From Flavobacterium branchiicola (GTDB lineage: Bacteria > Bacteroidota > Bacteroidia > Flavobacteriales > Flavobacteriaceae), in assembly GCF_018383905.1 (NCBI RefSeq), contig NZ_JAGYWA010000004.1:411194-475193 (forward strand): a stretch of DNA of 64,000 nt. Reading direction: 5' to 3'. This document shows, piece after piece, positions 1 through 7,073 of this stretch. The first letter of the stretch is position 1, and every line of letters begins with the position of its first letter. A program made the translations under genes and the position numbers. The notes beneath the pieces were generated by a model. It did no database searches. It was not told the origin of the DNA and worked only from the letters and a program-made list of their open reading frames with translations.

Positions 1-465
1 GAGATTAAAAAAGTAGAAAAAAATCTAGAATACTGCGATCAAAACTCAGATTTGCCAAAAGCGATTATCTGCGATCTTGACGGAACGCTGGCTCTGATGA
101 ACGGAAGAAACCCTTTTGAAGCAAGCAAATGTGACGAAGACGAAATCAATAATCCAGTGGCAAATGTGTTGAGAAATTACAAGAAATTAGGATATGAAAT
201 TTTGCTGGTTTCTGGAAGAGAAGATCGATATAAAGAACCAACATTGCGTTTTCTTCAAAAACATGAAATTGAGTACGATGATCTTATCATGCGTAAAACC
301 AAAGACAGCCGTAAAGATTCGATCATCAAAACCGAAATCTATAATGAATTTATAAAAGATAAATACTTCGTAGAATTTGTGTTAGACGATAGAAACCAAG
401 TAGTAGATACCTGGAGAAATGATTTGAAGCTGCCATGTTTCCAAGTGTATTACGGAGATTTTTAG
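1..465 (+). CDS. Polynucleotide kinase-phosphatase, C-terminal 3'-phosphatase domain (5' end outside window)
   Basis: Frame 1 is open from the first base to the TAG at 463-465, so this is the 3' end of a longer gene; the TTG at 52 is only an internal codon. The visible part matches the HAD phosphatase domain of T4 polynucleotide kinase in motif order: DLDGTLA (nucleophile and acid Asp), the substrate segment GRNPFEASKCD, VSGRED (motif II), a RKD segment, and LDDRNQVVDTW (acidic motif), ending in YGDF as T4 Pnkp does. In that family this domain removes 3'-phosphate or 2',3'-cyclic phosphate from broken RNA, while a P-loop kinase domain upstream phosphorylates the 5'-OH. The kinase half is presumably outside the window. 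The gene opens a cluster of RNA-acting genes, which supports a role in RNA repair. Family assignment is confident; full domain content cannot be seen. Confidence 0.88.
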   Translation, partial: EIKKVEKNLEYCDQNSDLPKAIICDLDGTLALMNGRNPFEASKCDEDEINNPVANVLRNYKKLGYEILLVSGREDRYKEPTLRFLQKHEIEYDDLIMRKTKDSRKDSIIKTEIYNEFIKDKYFVEFVLDDRNQVVDTWRNDLKLPCFQVYYGDF

Positions 466-560
466 TTTTTGAGGCACAAAGTAACAAAGTAACAGAGTAA
501 CAAAGGGATAAAGGTTTTCTAGACGCACAAATTGTAGAGGCGCACTGCAGTGCGTCTAAC
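466..560. repeat. Intergenic repeat block: short tandem repeat and palindrome
   Basis: Starting about 470 there is an imperfect tandem repeat of a 9-bp unit (AAAGTAACA / GAGTAACA types). It is followed by GACGCAC at 511-517 and GTGCGTC at 551-557, which pair, with an inner palindrome GCACTGCAGTGC (543-554). No ORF is supported. Such GCACTGCAGTGC palindromes are a common dispersed type in flavobacterial genomes (recollection, not checked). Confidence 0.5.
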
Positions 561-569
561 ATGAAGAGT

Positions 570-651
570 ATCCAAAAGACGAAGGTTCAAATCCTTCCTG
601 TGCAGCTAATAAGTCGCGGTAGTTTAGCAAGGGAAAACAGTTGGATTTTAA
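570..651 (+). ncRNA. Circularly permuted tRNA-like RNA (3' half precedes 5' half)
   Basis: Read 5' to 3', the parts are: TCCAA (571-575, 3' strand of an anticodon stem); a 5-nt variable loop ending in C (576-580); a T-stem GAAGG/CCTTC closing the T-loop TTCAAAT (581-597); an acceptor strand CTGTG (598-602); a 12-nt connecting loop (603-614); the acceptor partner CGCGG (615-619, with G-U pairs); T8-A9 (620-621); a D-stem GTTT/AAAC closing AGCAAGGGA (622-638); and TTGGA (641-645), which pairs with TCCAA. The tRNA-invariant residues U8, A14, G15 with C48, G18-G19, A21 and the U54-A58 loop type are all kept, which argues against a decayed remnant. The halves are in reverse order, so the RNA ends fall in the anticodon loop and the acceptor end is a closed loop. 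It could still be two unrelated tRNA scraps beside a repeat. Transcription is not shown, and no clear promoter is seen. Confidence 0.5.
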
Positions 652-665
652 TATAATTTAAAGTT

Positions 666-813
666 TGTTTCGATCAGATTAAAATCATTTTAATCCTATA
701 ATTTGTGGCAAAAAAAACTTTGCGTCTTAGCGACTTTGCGAGATTAATAAAATAATAACAAGTACAAAGAAAAAAACTTTGTGTCTTAATGCCTTCGTGG
801 CAAAAACAAAAAA
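666..813. repeat. Dispersed repeat arms before tatD
   Basis: No gene is seen here. At 675-711 lies what looks like a right arm of the palindromic repeat also found at 56605-56664 (ending ..TTTGTGGCA). From 717 there is a copy of the CTTTGCG..TTTGCGAG family (compare 41624-41698 and the window end), followed by a degenerate second copy ending in GTGGCAAA just before the tatD start codon. The upstream gene, the tRNA-like element and tatD are therefore separated by repeat DNA, so transcription of tatD from its own promoter is possible; no clean TANNTTTG box is visible. Confidence 0.45.
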
Positions 814-1614
814 ATGAAAATATACATAGATATCGGAATTAATTTGACCAACAAACAATTCCAAAACGACATAGACGATGTTGTGCAAGACGCTCAAGAT
901 GCCGACGTATCGCAAATGATACTCACAGGCACAAGCGTACGAAATAGCGAAGAATCGGCAAAGATTGCGCGACAATACCCAGGCGTGTTATATGCTACGG
1001 CAGGAATTCACCCGCATGATGCGAAGAGTTTTGATGCGCAGAGCATCTTGAAACTAAAGAATTTATTACAGCAGAAACACGTGGTTTCTGTTGGTGAATG
1101 CGGACTCGATTTTGATCGTGATTTTTCGCCCCGAAACAAACAGGAAGAATGTTACAGAGCCCAGCTTGAATTGGCGATTGAAGTTCAGAAACCTTTGTTT
1201 TTGCACGAAAGAAGCGCTTTTAGTTCTTTTATGAATATTACAAAAGATTATTTGCCGAAACTGCCAAAAGGCGTTGTGCATTGTTTTACAGGAACGCTGC
1301 AAGAAGCCAAAACCTATCTCGATAACGGATTTTATCTGGGTTTTACGGGTGCGATTTCAGATGCCAAACGTTTCAGTCATTTAAAAGAAGTGCTACAGTA
1401 CGTACCGCTCGACCGAATGATGATTGAAACCGATGCGCCGTTTATGCTTCCTAAAAATGTCCCGAACAGCCTTTTGAAGAAATACCACGAACGACGATGC
1501 GAACCGTCTTTTCTTCCTTATGTAGCGGGAACAATCGCTCAGTTTAAAGGAATTGCTTTGGATAAAGTTGCGGAGGAAACGACTAAAAATTCCAAAAGTT
1601 TTTTTAATATTTAG
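814..1614 (+). CDS. tatD: TatD family metal-dependent 3'-5' nuclease
   Basis: This 266-aa protein aligns over its full length with the true TatD subfamily (E. coli TatD) rather than with the YcfH/YabD branch. It has an N-terminal YIDIGINLTNKQF in place of the HxH motif, then AGIHPHD, the metal-binding GECGLDFDRDF (Glu), LHERS and VHCFTG (His), and IETDAP (Asp). TatD is a TIM-barrel amidohydrolase-fold exonuclease that degrades single-stranded DNA and RNA from the 3' end with Mg2+. The length is normal and the ATG at 814 gives the conserved N-terminus. It stands 29 nt before the DUF434 gene. In this neighbourhood trimming of damaged RNA ends is a reasonable role (inference), although DNA-repair roles are described for the family. 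Confidence 0.92.
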   Translation: MKIYIDIGINLTNKQFQNDIDDVVQDAQDADVSQMILTGTSVRNSEESAKIARQYPGVLYATAGIHPHDAKSFDAQSILKLKNLLQQKHVVSVGECGLDFDRDFSPRNKQEECYRAQLELAIEVQKPLFLHERSAFSSFMNITKDYLPKLPKGVVHCFTGTLQEAKTYLDNGFYLGFTGAISDAKRFSHLKEVLQYVPLDRMMIETDAPFMLPKNVPNSLLKKYHERRCEPSFLPYVAGTIAQFKGIALDKVAEETTKNSKSFFNI

Positions 1615-1643
1615 ATCACAATTGAAATAGAAAAGTTTTATCA

Positions 1644-2360
1644 ATGACAAATCTCAAAAACCGAGGAAAAGAAGCTAGCGATGATGTTTTGTTTGGAACT
1701 GAGAAAATGCAGTTCAAACTAAAAGAAGCTGTAACCGATATGCATTATTTTTTAAGCCGAGGTTATGGCGAAAAATCGACCTTGGCTTTAGTTGGAAACC
1801 GTTATCGCTTAAATGCGCGTCAGCAACAAGCGGTTCGCGGAATTAGTGCTTCTCAAGAACAGATTGAGGACCGAAAAGCAAAAGAAATTGAAAGTCAGGA
1901 TCTGGAAGGAAAAGAGATTTGTTTTGACGGATTTAATGTTCTGATTTTACTTGAAAGTATTTTATCAAATGCCTATGTTTTTAAAGGACAAGACGGTTTT
2001 ATCCGTGATTTATCAAGTGTTTATGGAACTTATAAAAAAGTAAAACAAACTTCTGAAGCAATTAAGTTGATTGGAGATTTTTTTAGAAATGAAAAAATAA
2101 AAAAGGCACTTTGGTTATTTGATAAACCCGTTTCAAACAGCGGAAAATTAAAGCAAATGATAGAAGAAATTACTTTAAACCATAATTTCAATTGGGAAGT
2201 ACAATTAGTAAACAATCCCGATAAAGTAATGGCTGAAAGTAATTACATAGCAGTAACTTCAGACGCTTGGATTCTGGATAACGCTTCTGCTAATTTCAAT
2301 TTAATGAAATATATACTCTCGCAAATGAGTGTGAAAGAAACCGTAATTTGCCTTGAATAA
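1644..2360 (+). CDS. DUF434 domain protein with PIN/NYN-like C-terminal domain
   Basis: This is a 238-aa protein. Residues about 1-90 fit the DUF434 module (VGNRYRLNARQ, then a helical segment with GISASQEQIEDRK). Residues about 91-238 fit the companion DUF5616-type domain: FDGFNVL (Asp95, Asn98), FRDL-like acidic helix, LWLFDKPVS and VTSDAWILD. The order D..N, D, SD resembles the acidic active site of PIN/NYN ribonucleases, so a metal-dependent RNase activity is plausible but inferred. DUF434 proteins are otherwise uncharacterised. It follows tatD by 29 nt and its TAA is 2 nt from the next ATG, so it is almost certainly cotranscribed with the downstream unknown gene. Family call good, function unknown. 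Confidence 0.75.
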   Translation: MTNLKNRGKEASDDVLFGTEKMQFKLKEAVTDMHYFLSRGYGEKSTLALVGNRYRLNARQQQAVRGISASQEQIEDRKAKEIESQDLEGKEICFDGFNVLILLESILSNAYVFKGQDGFIRDLSSVYGTYKKVKQTSEAIKLIGDFFRNEKIKKALWLFDKPVSNSGKLKQMIEEITLNHNFNWEVQLVNNPDKVMAESNYIAVTSDAWILDNASANFNLMKYILSQMSVKETVICLE

Positions 2361-2362
2361 AA

Positions 2363-3046
2363 ATGAAGCACAATCTTTTTAACGAAATTAAATCGGTAAT
2401 TCCAGATCTTGATAGAGAATGGAAAGAAAAATATGCTTTGTTTTTGACAGATGAAAATCTAGAGCTTTTTTCAGAAAACCTTATTTCATTTCACAATGAG
2501 AAATCAGAAATTTCGAGACTGCCTTATTTTAAAGATGAAATTGTAGTTTCGTTGCAAGATGCTGTTTTTTATTTTAAAGCTGTTTTAGAAGATTTTGAAA
2601 ATGGCTCCAGCCATTTGCGCGAAAGTTTGATTCAGACATTTGAAGAAACTCCATTTGAAAAAATATTGCTTATTTTAGGACAGCGTTTAACTTCGGCAAG
2701 CCAGCGCAATGAAAACGGAATTCCGCCAGCAAAAGAAATTCTTTTAGAAAGCTGTTTTGAACCTTTCAATAAAGAAATTTCAATTGTAGCAAGAGCTTGG
2801 GAAAAACATGTTGGTAGAAAAAAGGACAGTATTTTTGGAGAAATAAAAGGAAATACAATCCAGAAAAAAGAGAAAGTTGAAGAACTGATTCATTACATTA
2901 TATGTCACAAAACATGGTGGAATATTTTCTATCATTATAAACATGGTTTGGTGTACGAAATAAGAGTGCAAAATGGACAAGGATTAAGATGGTCTGCAGA
3001 TGGAAAAAAGTTCATCGGATTTTTAGAAGATTTTCTGGAAGAGTAA
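2363..3046 (+). CDS. Conserved hypothetical protein of the RNA-repair cluster
   Basis: This 227-aa soluble protein has no signal peptide or membrane segment. I do not recognise the family. The N-terminal 150 residues look helical and charged. The C-terminal 60 residues carry the distinctive string HKTWWNIFYHYKHG, then YEIRVQNGQGLRW followed by SADGKKFIGFLED, which looks like a small beta domain and is probably the conserved core. Only 2 nt separate it from the DUF434 stop codon, indicating translational coupling, so the two products probably act together. A 101-nt gap follows before the nucleotidyltransferase gene. Confidence 0.7.
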   Translation: MKHNLFNEIKSVIPDLDREWKEKYALFLTDENLELFSENLISFHNEKSEISRLPYFKDEIVVSLQDAVFYFKAVLEDFENGSSHLRESLIQTFEETPFEKILLILGQRLTSASQRNENGIPPAKEILLESCFEPFNKEISIVARAWEKHVGRKKDSIFGEIKGNTIQKKEKVEELIHYIICHKTWWNIFYHYKHGLVYEIRVQNGQGLRWSADGKKFIGFLEDFLEE

Positions 3047-3147
3047 TTTTTAAATAATAATACTTTAATGGCAAAAAAAGCTAGCTTTTAAATCATAGGT
3101 TTGTATTTGGTTTGAAGGCTTCTTGATTAAATATATTTGGTGCAATT

Positions 3148-3906
3148 ATGAAAGAAAAAATACTTGAAAAATTAAAAGAAATAGAGAAACAAAAAGATGT
3201 AGAAATACTTTTTGCTGCCGAATCTGGAAGTCGTGCATGGGGATTTGCTTCTCCAGACAGTGACTATGATATTCGTTTTATATACAAACACAAACTTGAT
3301 TATTATTTATCTCTTTGGGAAAAACCAGATGTGATAGAATTTATGACAGAAGAAGATCTTGACGGTTCTGGTTGGGATTTACGAAAATCCGTAAGGTTAT
3401 TAGCAAAATCAAGTGCATCTTTGATAGAATGGTTGTATTCGCCAATTGTATATTATGAAAATGAAGATTTTGTAAAACAAATGCGTGAGATAGCTAAAGA
3501 ATGTTTTTCGCCTATAGCAGTTTTACACCACTATTTGGGGACAACAAAGAATTTTATGGAAGTCTGCGAAATGGAAGAAGTAAAACTAAAAAGTTATTTC
3601 TATGCTTTGCGTACTGCATTAGCTGGAAAATGGATTATAGAAAACAATACTTTTCCGCCTGTAGCTTTTTCTGATTTATTGCCAATTGCGCCGAAAAACA
3701 TACAAGAAAAAATACTGGAATTGCAAGAAATAAAAGCGACTCAAGACGAAAAATATTTACATCCAAAAGAAAACTTGATTACTGAATTTTTATTAGAAAC
3801 GGTAAAATTTAATCAAGAGAATACAGGTGCTTTAGGAAGTGGAAAGAAAATGAGCGAGGAATTGGATTTGTTTTTTATTGAAGAAATTAAAAAGATAATT
3901 GAATAA
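3148..3906 (+). CDS. MNT-fold nucleotidyltransferase (first copy)
   Basis: This 252-aa protein has a clear DNA-polymerase-beta-type nucleotidyltransferase core near the N-terminus: ESGSRAWGF (Gly-Ser at 27-28) followed by SPDSDYDIRF, where Asp39 and Asp41 are the metal-binding DxD pair. The rest is helical (HYLGTTKNFME, KSYFYALRTALAGKWI), as in the COG3541 group of predicted nucleotidyltransferases. Members of this superfamily add nucleotides to RNA 3' ends or AMP to proteins; substrate cannot be told here. MNT enzymes are often antitoxins that modify HEPN partners, which is notable because a HEPN-motif protein starts 12 nt downstream of this gene. ATG 3148 is the only sensible start. Confidence 0.85.
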   Translation: MKEKILEKLKEIEKQKDVEILFAAESGSRAWGFASPDSDYDIRFIYKHKLDYYLSLWEKPDVIEFMTEEDLDGSGWDLRKSVRLLAKSSASLIEWLYSPIVYYENEDFVKQMREIAKECFSPIAVLHHYLGTTKNFMEVCEMEEVKLKSYFYALRTALAGKWIIENNTFPPVAFSDLLPIAPKNIQEKILELQEIKATQDEKYLHPKENLITEFLLETVKFNQENTGALGSGKKMSEELDLFFIEEIKKIIE

Positions 3907-3917
3907 AAAATTTTAAT

Positions 3918-5348
3918 ATGGATTTGAATAAATTTCCTTTGTTTTATAATAGAGAACCATTGATTTTTATTAATGATTTTGAGAAAAGTAAAAAAGGAGT
4001 ATTAAGAAAATCAAAAGCATTTTTAGATGGAATTGATGATGTAAAATTATTTAGTAATAAAAAGAATTTTAGAATTGAATATGATAGATTTAATATAGGC
4101 CAAAGAAATTTTGGAATAGGGAAACAAATTCAAAATGTAAAATTTGATTATGCAGAAAAAAAAATAATATTTAAAAGTCTTTTTATTGACAGATGTTCAA
4201 GTGAAAATACGGGAGGGTCCGTAAACCAAATATGTAGTGAAGGATTTTCAAAATCAAAAAGACAATATTTTAAATTAGTTATTCCAACTTCGGAGTCATT
4301 GGATTTACATTTTCAAATTGAGAATGTTTTATTTTTAAATGATAGTGGCAATACTTCAGTTGTAGCTACAAAAATTAATTTAGAAGATGATGAAATATTT
4401 ATTTTAGAAGATAAGGATGAATTTAAAAATCGTTACATCATAATCGAATCTAAAAAAAAACAAACTTATGATGAATTTAGTAATAAAACTTTTTCAATCA
4501 GGGTTGCTTTAGGGTATGTGATTGGTTATTTTCCAGGGAATAAGGGATACTTTTTTTCATATTCAAATCAAAAGAGAGAAAAATTTAACAATTTTTATTT
4601 TTCAACTTTAAGAGAGGATATTAAAACAATAATGAATCCGATTAATATCAATGCATACACTAGGTTATATGAAAGACCTAAACAGGCTGAAAAGTATTAT
4701 AAATCAGGAATATTAAAGAAACTTAAGATAAAAAGCTTTTCTTTTTTGTGTAATAAACTGCTCACTGATGATAACTTTTTAGCAACGATTTTATTAATCA
4801 TTGAATCTACTAAAGCAAGTCTCATTTTTCGACCAGGTGGATATTCAATTGCTTTAGAAACTTTGTCTGATGTTATAATTGGAAATGAAAAGGTAAAAAT
4901 CGCTCCTATAAGTTCTAAAAGAGATTTTAAGGAACTTAGAAATGAACTTATTGAAGTTTTAAATAAACATTCAAAAAAAGAATCTTATGAGGATGTAAAT
5001 ACTTTAAAGGTAAGATTAGAGAATCTTAATCAAATAACTAATTTAGAAAGTCTAAAAAAGCCATTTTCTATTTTAAATATTAATTTATTGGATGAAGATA
5101 TAAAAGTGATTAAATCTAGAAATGATTTTTTGCATGGAAGAGTGCCTGATTTCAAAAATGCAGGAGAAAATCGTTCAATAGAATTAAAAGATTATGATTT
5201 ATTTTATGCGAGTGTTCGGCTGTATACTTTGTTAAATGTTTTGATATTTAAAATGATTGGTTTCGATAATTATATTTTGAATTATCCTAAAATTTATGAG
5301 AAGGATACGAAATATAAAGTAAAAGAAGCTTGCTATAGAAAAGTTTAG
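3918..5348 (+). CDS. HEPN-motif protein, putative RNA-targeting effector
   Basis: This is a 476-aa protein. The N-terminal about 300 residues look beta-rich and are not recognised. The C-terminal about 150 residues are helical and contain SRNDFLHGR, in which Arg401 and His406 form the R-X4-H signature of HEPN ribonucleases, preceded by the polar stretch expected for that fold. The layout (large unknown N-terminus plus C-terminal HEPN) recalls ApeA-type abortive-infection proteins, but no N-terminal motif confirms this. The DNA is visibly richer in A and T than both neighbours, and the gene separates two otherwise similar nucleotidyltransferase genes, suggesting later insertion. Spacing is tight (11 nt upstream, 27 nt downstream), so it is probably cotranscribed. 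A HEPN toxin with MNT neighbours is my inference. Confidence 0.6.
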   Translation: MDLNKFPLFYNREPLIFINDFEKSKKGVLRKSKAFLDGIDDVKLFSNKKNFRIEYDRFNIGQRNFGIGKQIQNVKFDYAEKKIIFKSLFIDRCSSENTGGSVNQICSEGFSKSKRQYFKLVIPTSESLDLHFQIENVLFLNDSGNTSVVATKINLEDDEIFILEDKDEFKNRYIIIESKKKQTYDEFSNKTFSIRVALGYVIGYFPGNKGYFFSYSNQKREKFNNFYFSTLREDIKTIMNPININAYTRLYERPKQAEKYYKSGILKKLKIKSFSFLCNKLLTDDNFLATILLIIESTKASLIFRPGGYSIALETLSDVIIGNEKVKIAPISSKRDFKELRNELIEVLNKHSKKESYEDVNTLKVRLENLNQITNLESLKKPFSILNINLLDEDIKVIKSRNDFLHGRVPDFKNAGENRSIELKDYDLFYASVRLYTLLNVLIFKMIGFDNYILNYPKIYEKDTKYKVKEACYRKV

Positions 5349-5375
5349 ATAAATAAAAAATGTTTTAAAGAATAG

Positions 5376-6437
5376 ATGACTATCCAAGATTTAAAATCCA
5401 AAAACCTAATCCTTTTCGAAGTTATTTCGGGAAGTAAATCTTTTGGGTTAAATACACCAACATCCGATACCGATATTAAAGGAGTTTATTATCTGCCAAA
5501 AGAAAAATTCTTTGGGTTAGATTATATTCCGCAAGTTAGTAATGAAACCAATGATGAGGTGTATTACGAAATTGGTCGTTTTGTAGAATTGCTGCTTAAA
5601 AATAATCCTAATATTTTAGAGATTTTAGCTTCGCCGGAAGATTGTATTTTATACAAACATCCGTTAATGGAGAAGTTAAAAATTGAAGATTTTTTATCGA
5701 AACTCTGCAAAGATTCTTTTGCAGGTTATGCAGTAACGCAAATCAAAAAGGCAAGAGGCTTAAACAAGAAAATTGTAAATCCGTTACCGAAGGAAAAGAA
5801 AAGTCTTTTAGATTTTTGTTATGTTTTAGAAGATTATAAAACAGTTTCAGTTTTAGAATTTTTAGCCGAAAATAATTTAAAACAAGAACAAATTGGTTTG
5901 GTAGATTTATCCAATTCAAGAGGAATGTTTGCGATGTTTTATGATCACGAAAAAGCTTTAGGTTATAAGGGAATCATTCAAAAAGAAAATTCTAACGAAG
6001 TTTCTCTTTCGTCTATTCCTAAAAACGAAAAACTAATAGGTTATTTATCTTGTAACCAAGATGGTTATTCTAAATATTGTAAAGAATATACAGAATATTG
6101 GAGTTGGATTGAGAAACGAAACGAAGATCGATATAACACTAACCAAAAACACGGAAAAAATTACGACAGCAAAAATATGATGCATACAATCAGACTTTTG
6201 CAAACCGCAGAACAAATTCTTTCAACAGGAAAATTAAATATTAGAGTTTCAAATCGAGAGGAATTATTAAACATAAAAGCAGGAAATAAAGAATATGATG
6301 ATTTACTTGAAATGGCAGATAATTTAATTGCTTCAATAGAGAATCTTCATCAAATAACAATACTTCCTGAAAAACCGGATGAACAAAAAGCCATTCAAAC
6401 TTTAATAGAAATTCGAGAACAATTATATCACAATTAA
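5376..6437 (+). CDS. MNT-fold nucleotidyltransferase (second copy, COG3541 type)
   Basis: This 353-aa protein has an N-terminal nucleotidyltransferase core: VISGSKSFGL (Gly19-Ser20) and TPTSDTDIKGVY (Asp31, Asp33). It is followed by long helical segments that include KHGKNYDSKNMMHTIRLLQTAEQIL. This fits the COG3541 predicted nucleotidyltransferases, larger than the first copy at 3148-3906, and the two are paralogous in fold rather than close duplicates. With TatD, DUF434 and the phosphatase it completes a set able to trim, heal and extend RNA ends. That pathway is inferred from family knowledge; the substrate is unknown. It is the last gene of the cluster. The following 237 nt carry no terminator I can identify. 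Confidence 0.85.
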   Translation: MTIQDLKSKNLILFEVISGSKSFGLNTPTSDTDIKGVYYLPKEKFFGLDYIPQVSNETNDEVYYEIGRFVELLLKNNPNILEILASPEDCILYKHPLMEKLKIEDFLSKLCKDSFAGYAVTQIKKARGLNKKIVNPLPKEKKSLLDFCYVLEDYKTVSVLEFLAENNLKQEQIGLVDLSNSRGMFAMFYDHEKALGYKGIIQKENSNEVSLSSIPKNEKLIGYLSCNQDGYSKYCKEYTEYWSWIEKRNEDRYNTNQKHGKNYDSKNMMHTIRLLQTAEQILSTGKLNIRVSNREELLNIKAGNKEYDDLLEMADNLIASIENLHQITILPEKPDEQKAIQTLIEIREQLYHN

Positions 6438-6529
6438 TAATCTCTATCTTTGTTTTTCTTTTTGATTTACCATTAAAACACAAAAAAAATTAAAAAGTAA
6501 GTTTTTTCTTTCTTTTTGAAATAAAAGAA

Positions 6530-6537
6530 TATCTTTG
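6530..6537 (+). promoter_or_regulatory. Bacteroidetes -7 box (TATCTTTG)
   Basis: TATCTTTG fits the TANNTTTG -7 consensus of Bacteroidetes. The nearest TTTG (6515-6518) is only 11 nt upstream, too close for a normal -33 element, so only the -7 half is convincing. Transcription would start near 6541-6543, exactly where the first arm of the structured RNA begins. Confidence 0.5.
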
Positions 6538-6540
6538 CGA

Positions 6541-6676
6541 TGCAAAACAATCAAAGGAGAAATCCTTAAAACTTTTTTAAGTTAACATAAACGAATACCT
6601 CGTCACGGTGAAGGAACAGGAAACTGTCCTAAATCATTCCTTTGAATGTTTTGCACACCTAAAGCGAGGTATTCGT
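6541..6676 (+). ncRNA. Structured RNA or 5' leader with interleaved inverted repeats
   Basis: Arm A (6541-6558) pairs with A' (6638-6655) over 18 nt with one mismatch. Arm B (6591-6602) pairs perfectly over 12 nt with B' (6665-6676). The order A-B-A'-B' is that of a pseudoknot or of two exclusive folds. Inside B/B' there is a GGTG/CACC stem (6607-6610/6656-6659) and a hairpin at 6613-6630 capped by a GAAA tetraloop. The element starts at the predicted transcription start and ends 19 nt before the ATG of the next gene. That suits a cis-regulatory leader, though an independent ncRNA is possible. I do not recognise it as a named riboswitch or ribozyme class. Confidence 0.55.
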
Positions 6677-6695
6677 GCATCTAAAATTTTCTATT

Positions 6696-6968
6696 ATGCA
6701 AAAAGAAAATCAAAAACCAACACATCGTGATGTAGTGCCATCCGTACTTAATTTCCTTTCAGACGAAATGTTTGAGGGAGATTACAAAGAACAGCCATTG
6801 TATTTGCAGGAAATCTTCGAGCTACTCCTGCATACAGAATTTGGCGACGATCAGCATTTAAGGCAAAAAATGCTAAGCTGCTTAAGAACAAGCAGAAATC
6901 TGGCAGAAGCTTTAGCTCCGTTTTCAGACAAGCAAATTTATAAGGCTTGTAGCAGTATAAAAGGCTAA
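6696..6968 (+). CDS. Small hypothetical protein behind structured leader
   Basis: This is a 90-aa soluble, acidic, helical protein starting MQKENQKPTHRDVVPSV. The frame can be extended to a GTG at 6675, but that codon lies inside arm B' of the structured RNA, so the ATG at 6696 is the better start. I do not recognise the family and see no enzyme motif. The gene is bounded by a structured leader on one side and a strong terminator (6991-7024) on the other, so it forms its own transcription unit. Function unknown. Confidence 0.65.
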   Translation: MQKENQKPTHRDVVPSVLNFLSDEMFEGDYKEQPLYLQEIFELLLHTEFGDDQHLRQKMLSCLRTSRNLAEALAPFSDKQIYKACSSIKG

Positions 6969-6990
6969 AACAAAACCATTAAACAACCAA

Positions 6991-7024
6991 ACCCTGCAAA
7001 TATCTAGTTTGCAGGGTATTTTAA
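6991..7024 (+). terminator. Rho-independent terminator, copy 1 of 3
   Basis: Stem ACCCTGCAAA (6991-7000) with TTTGCAGGGT (7008-7017), a 7-nt loop, then ATTTTAA. It closes the small gene at 6696-6968. Nearly the same stem recurs at 7712 and 13963. Confidence 0.85.
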
Positions 7025-7052
7025 TGTTATAATTCAGTAATAGAATAATTCG

Positions 7053-7060
7053 TATCTTTG
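7053..7060 (+). promoter_or_regulatory. Bacteroidetes -7 box (TATCTTTG)
   Basis: TATCTTTG lies 14 nt before the ATG at 7074, giving a very short leader. No TTTG is seen at the expected -33 distance, so this is a half-consensus promoter. Confidence 0.5.
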
Positions 7061-7073
7061 AACTTTAAATTTC

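Noticed and set aside
350..562. Minus-strand ORF of 70 aa over the end of the phosphatase gene
   Set aside because: It overlaps the confident phosphatase frame and the tandem-repeat DNA, has a repeat-derived composition and no start context.
570..651. Ordinary tRNA gene or tmRNA
   Set aside because: The halves are in reverse order, so no normal cloverleaf exists. tmRNA is excluded because a full D-stem is present and no tag-reading frame or tmRNA signatures are seen.
6675..6695. GTG start for the 90-aa gene
   Set aside because: The codon is buried in the 12-bp B/B' pairing; the ATG at 6696 gives a cleaner start.
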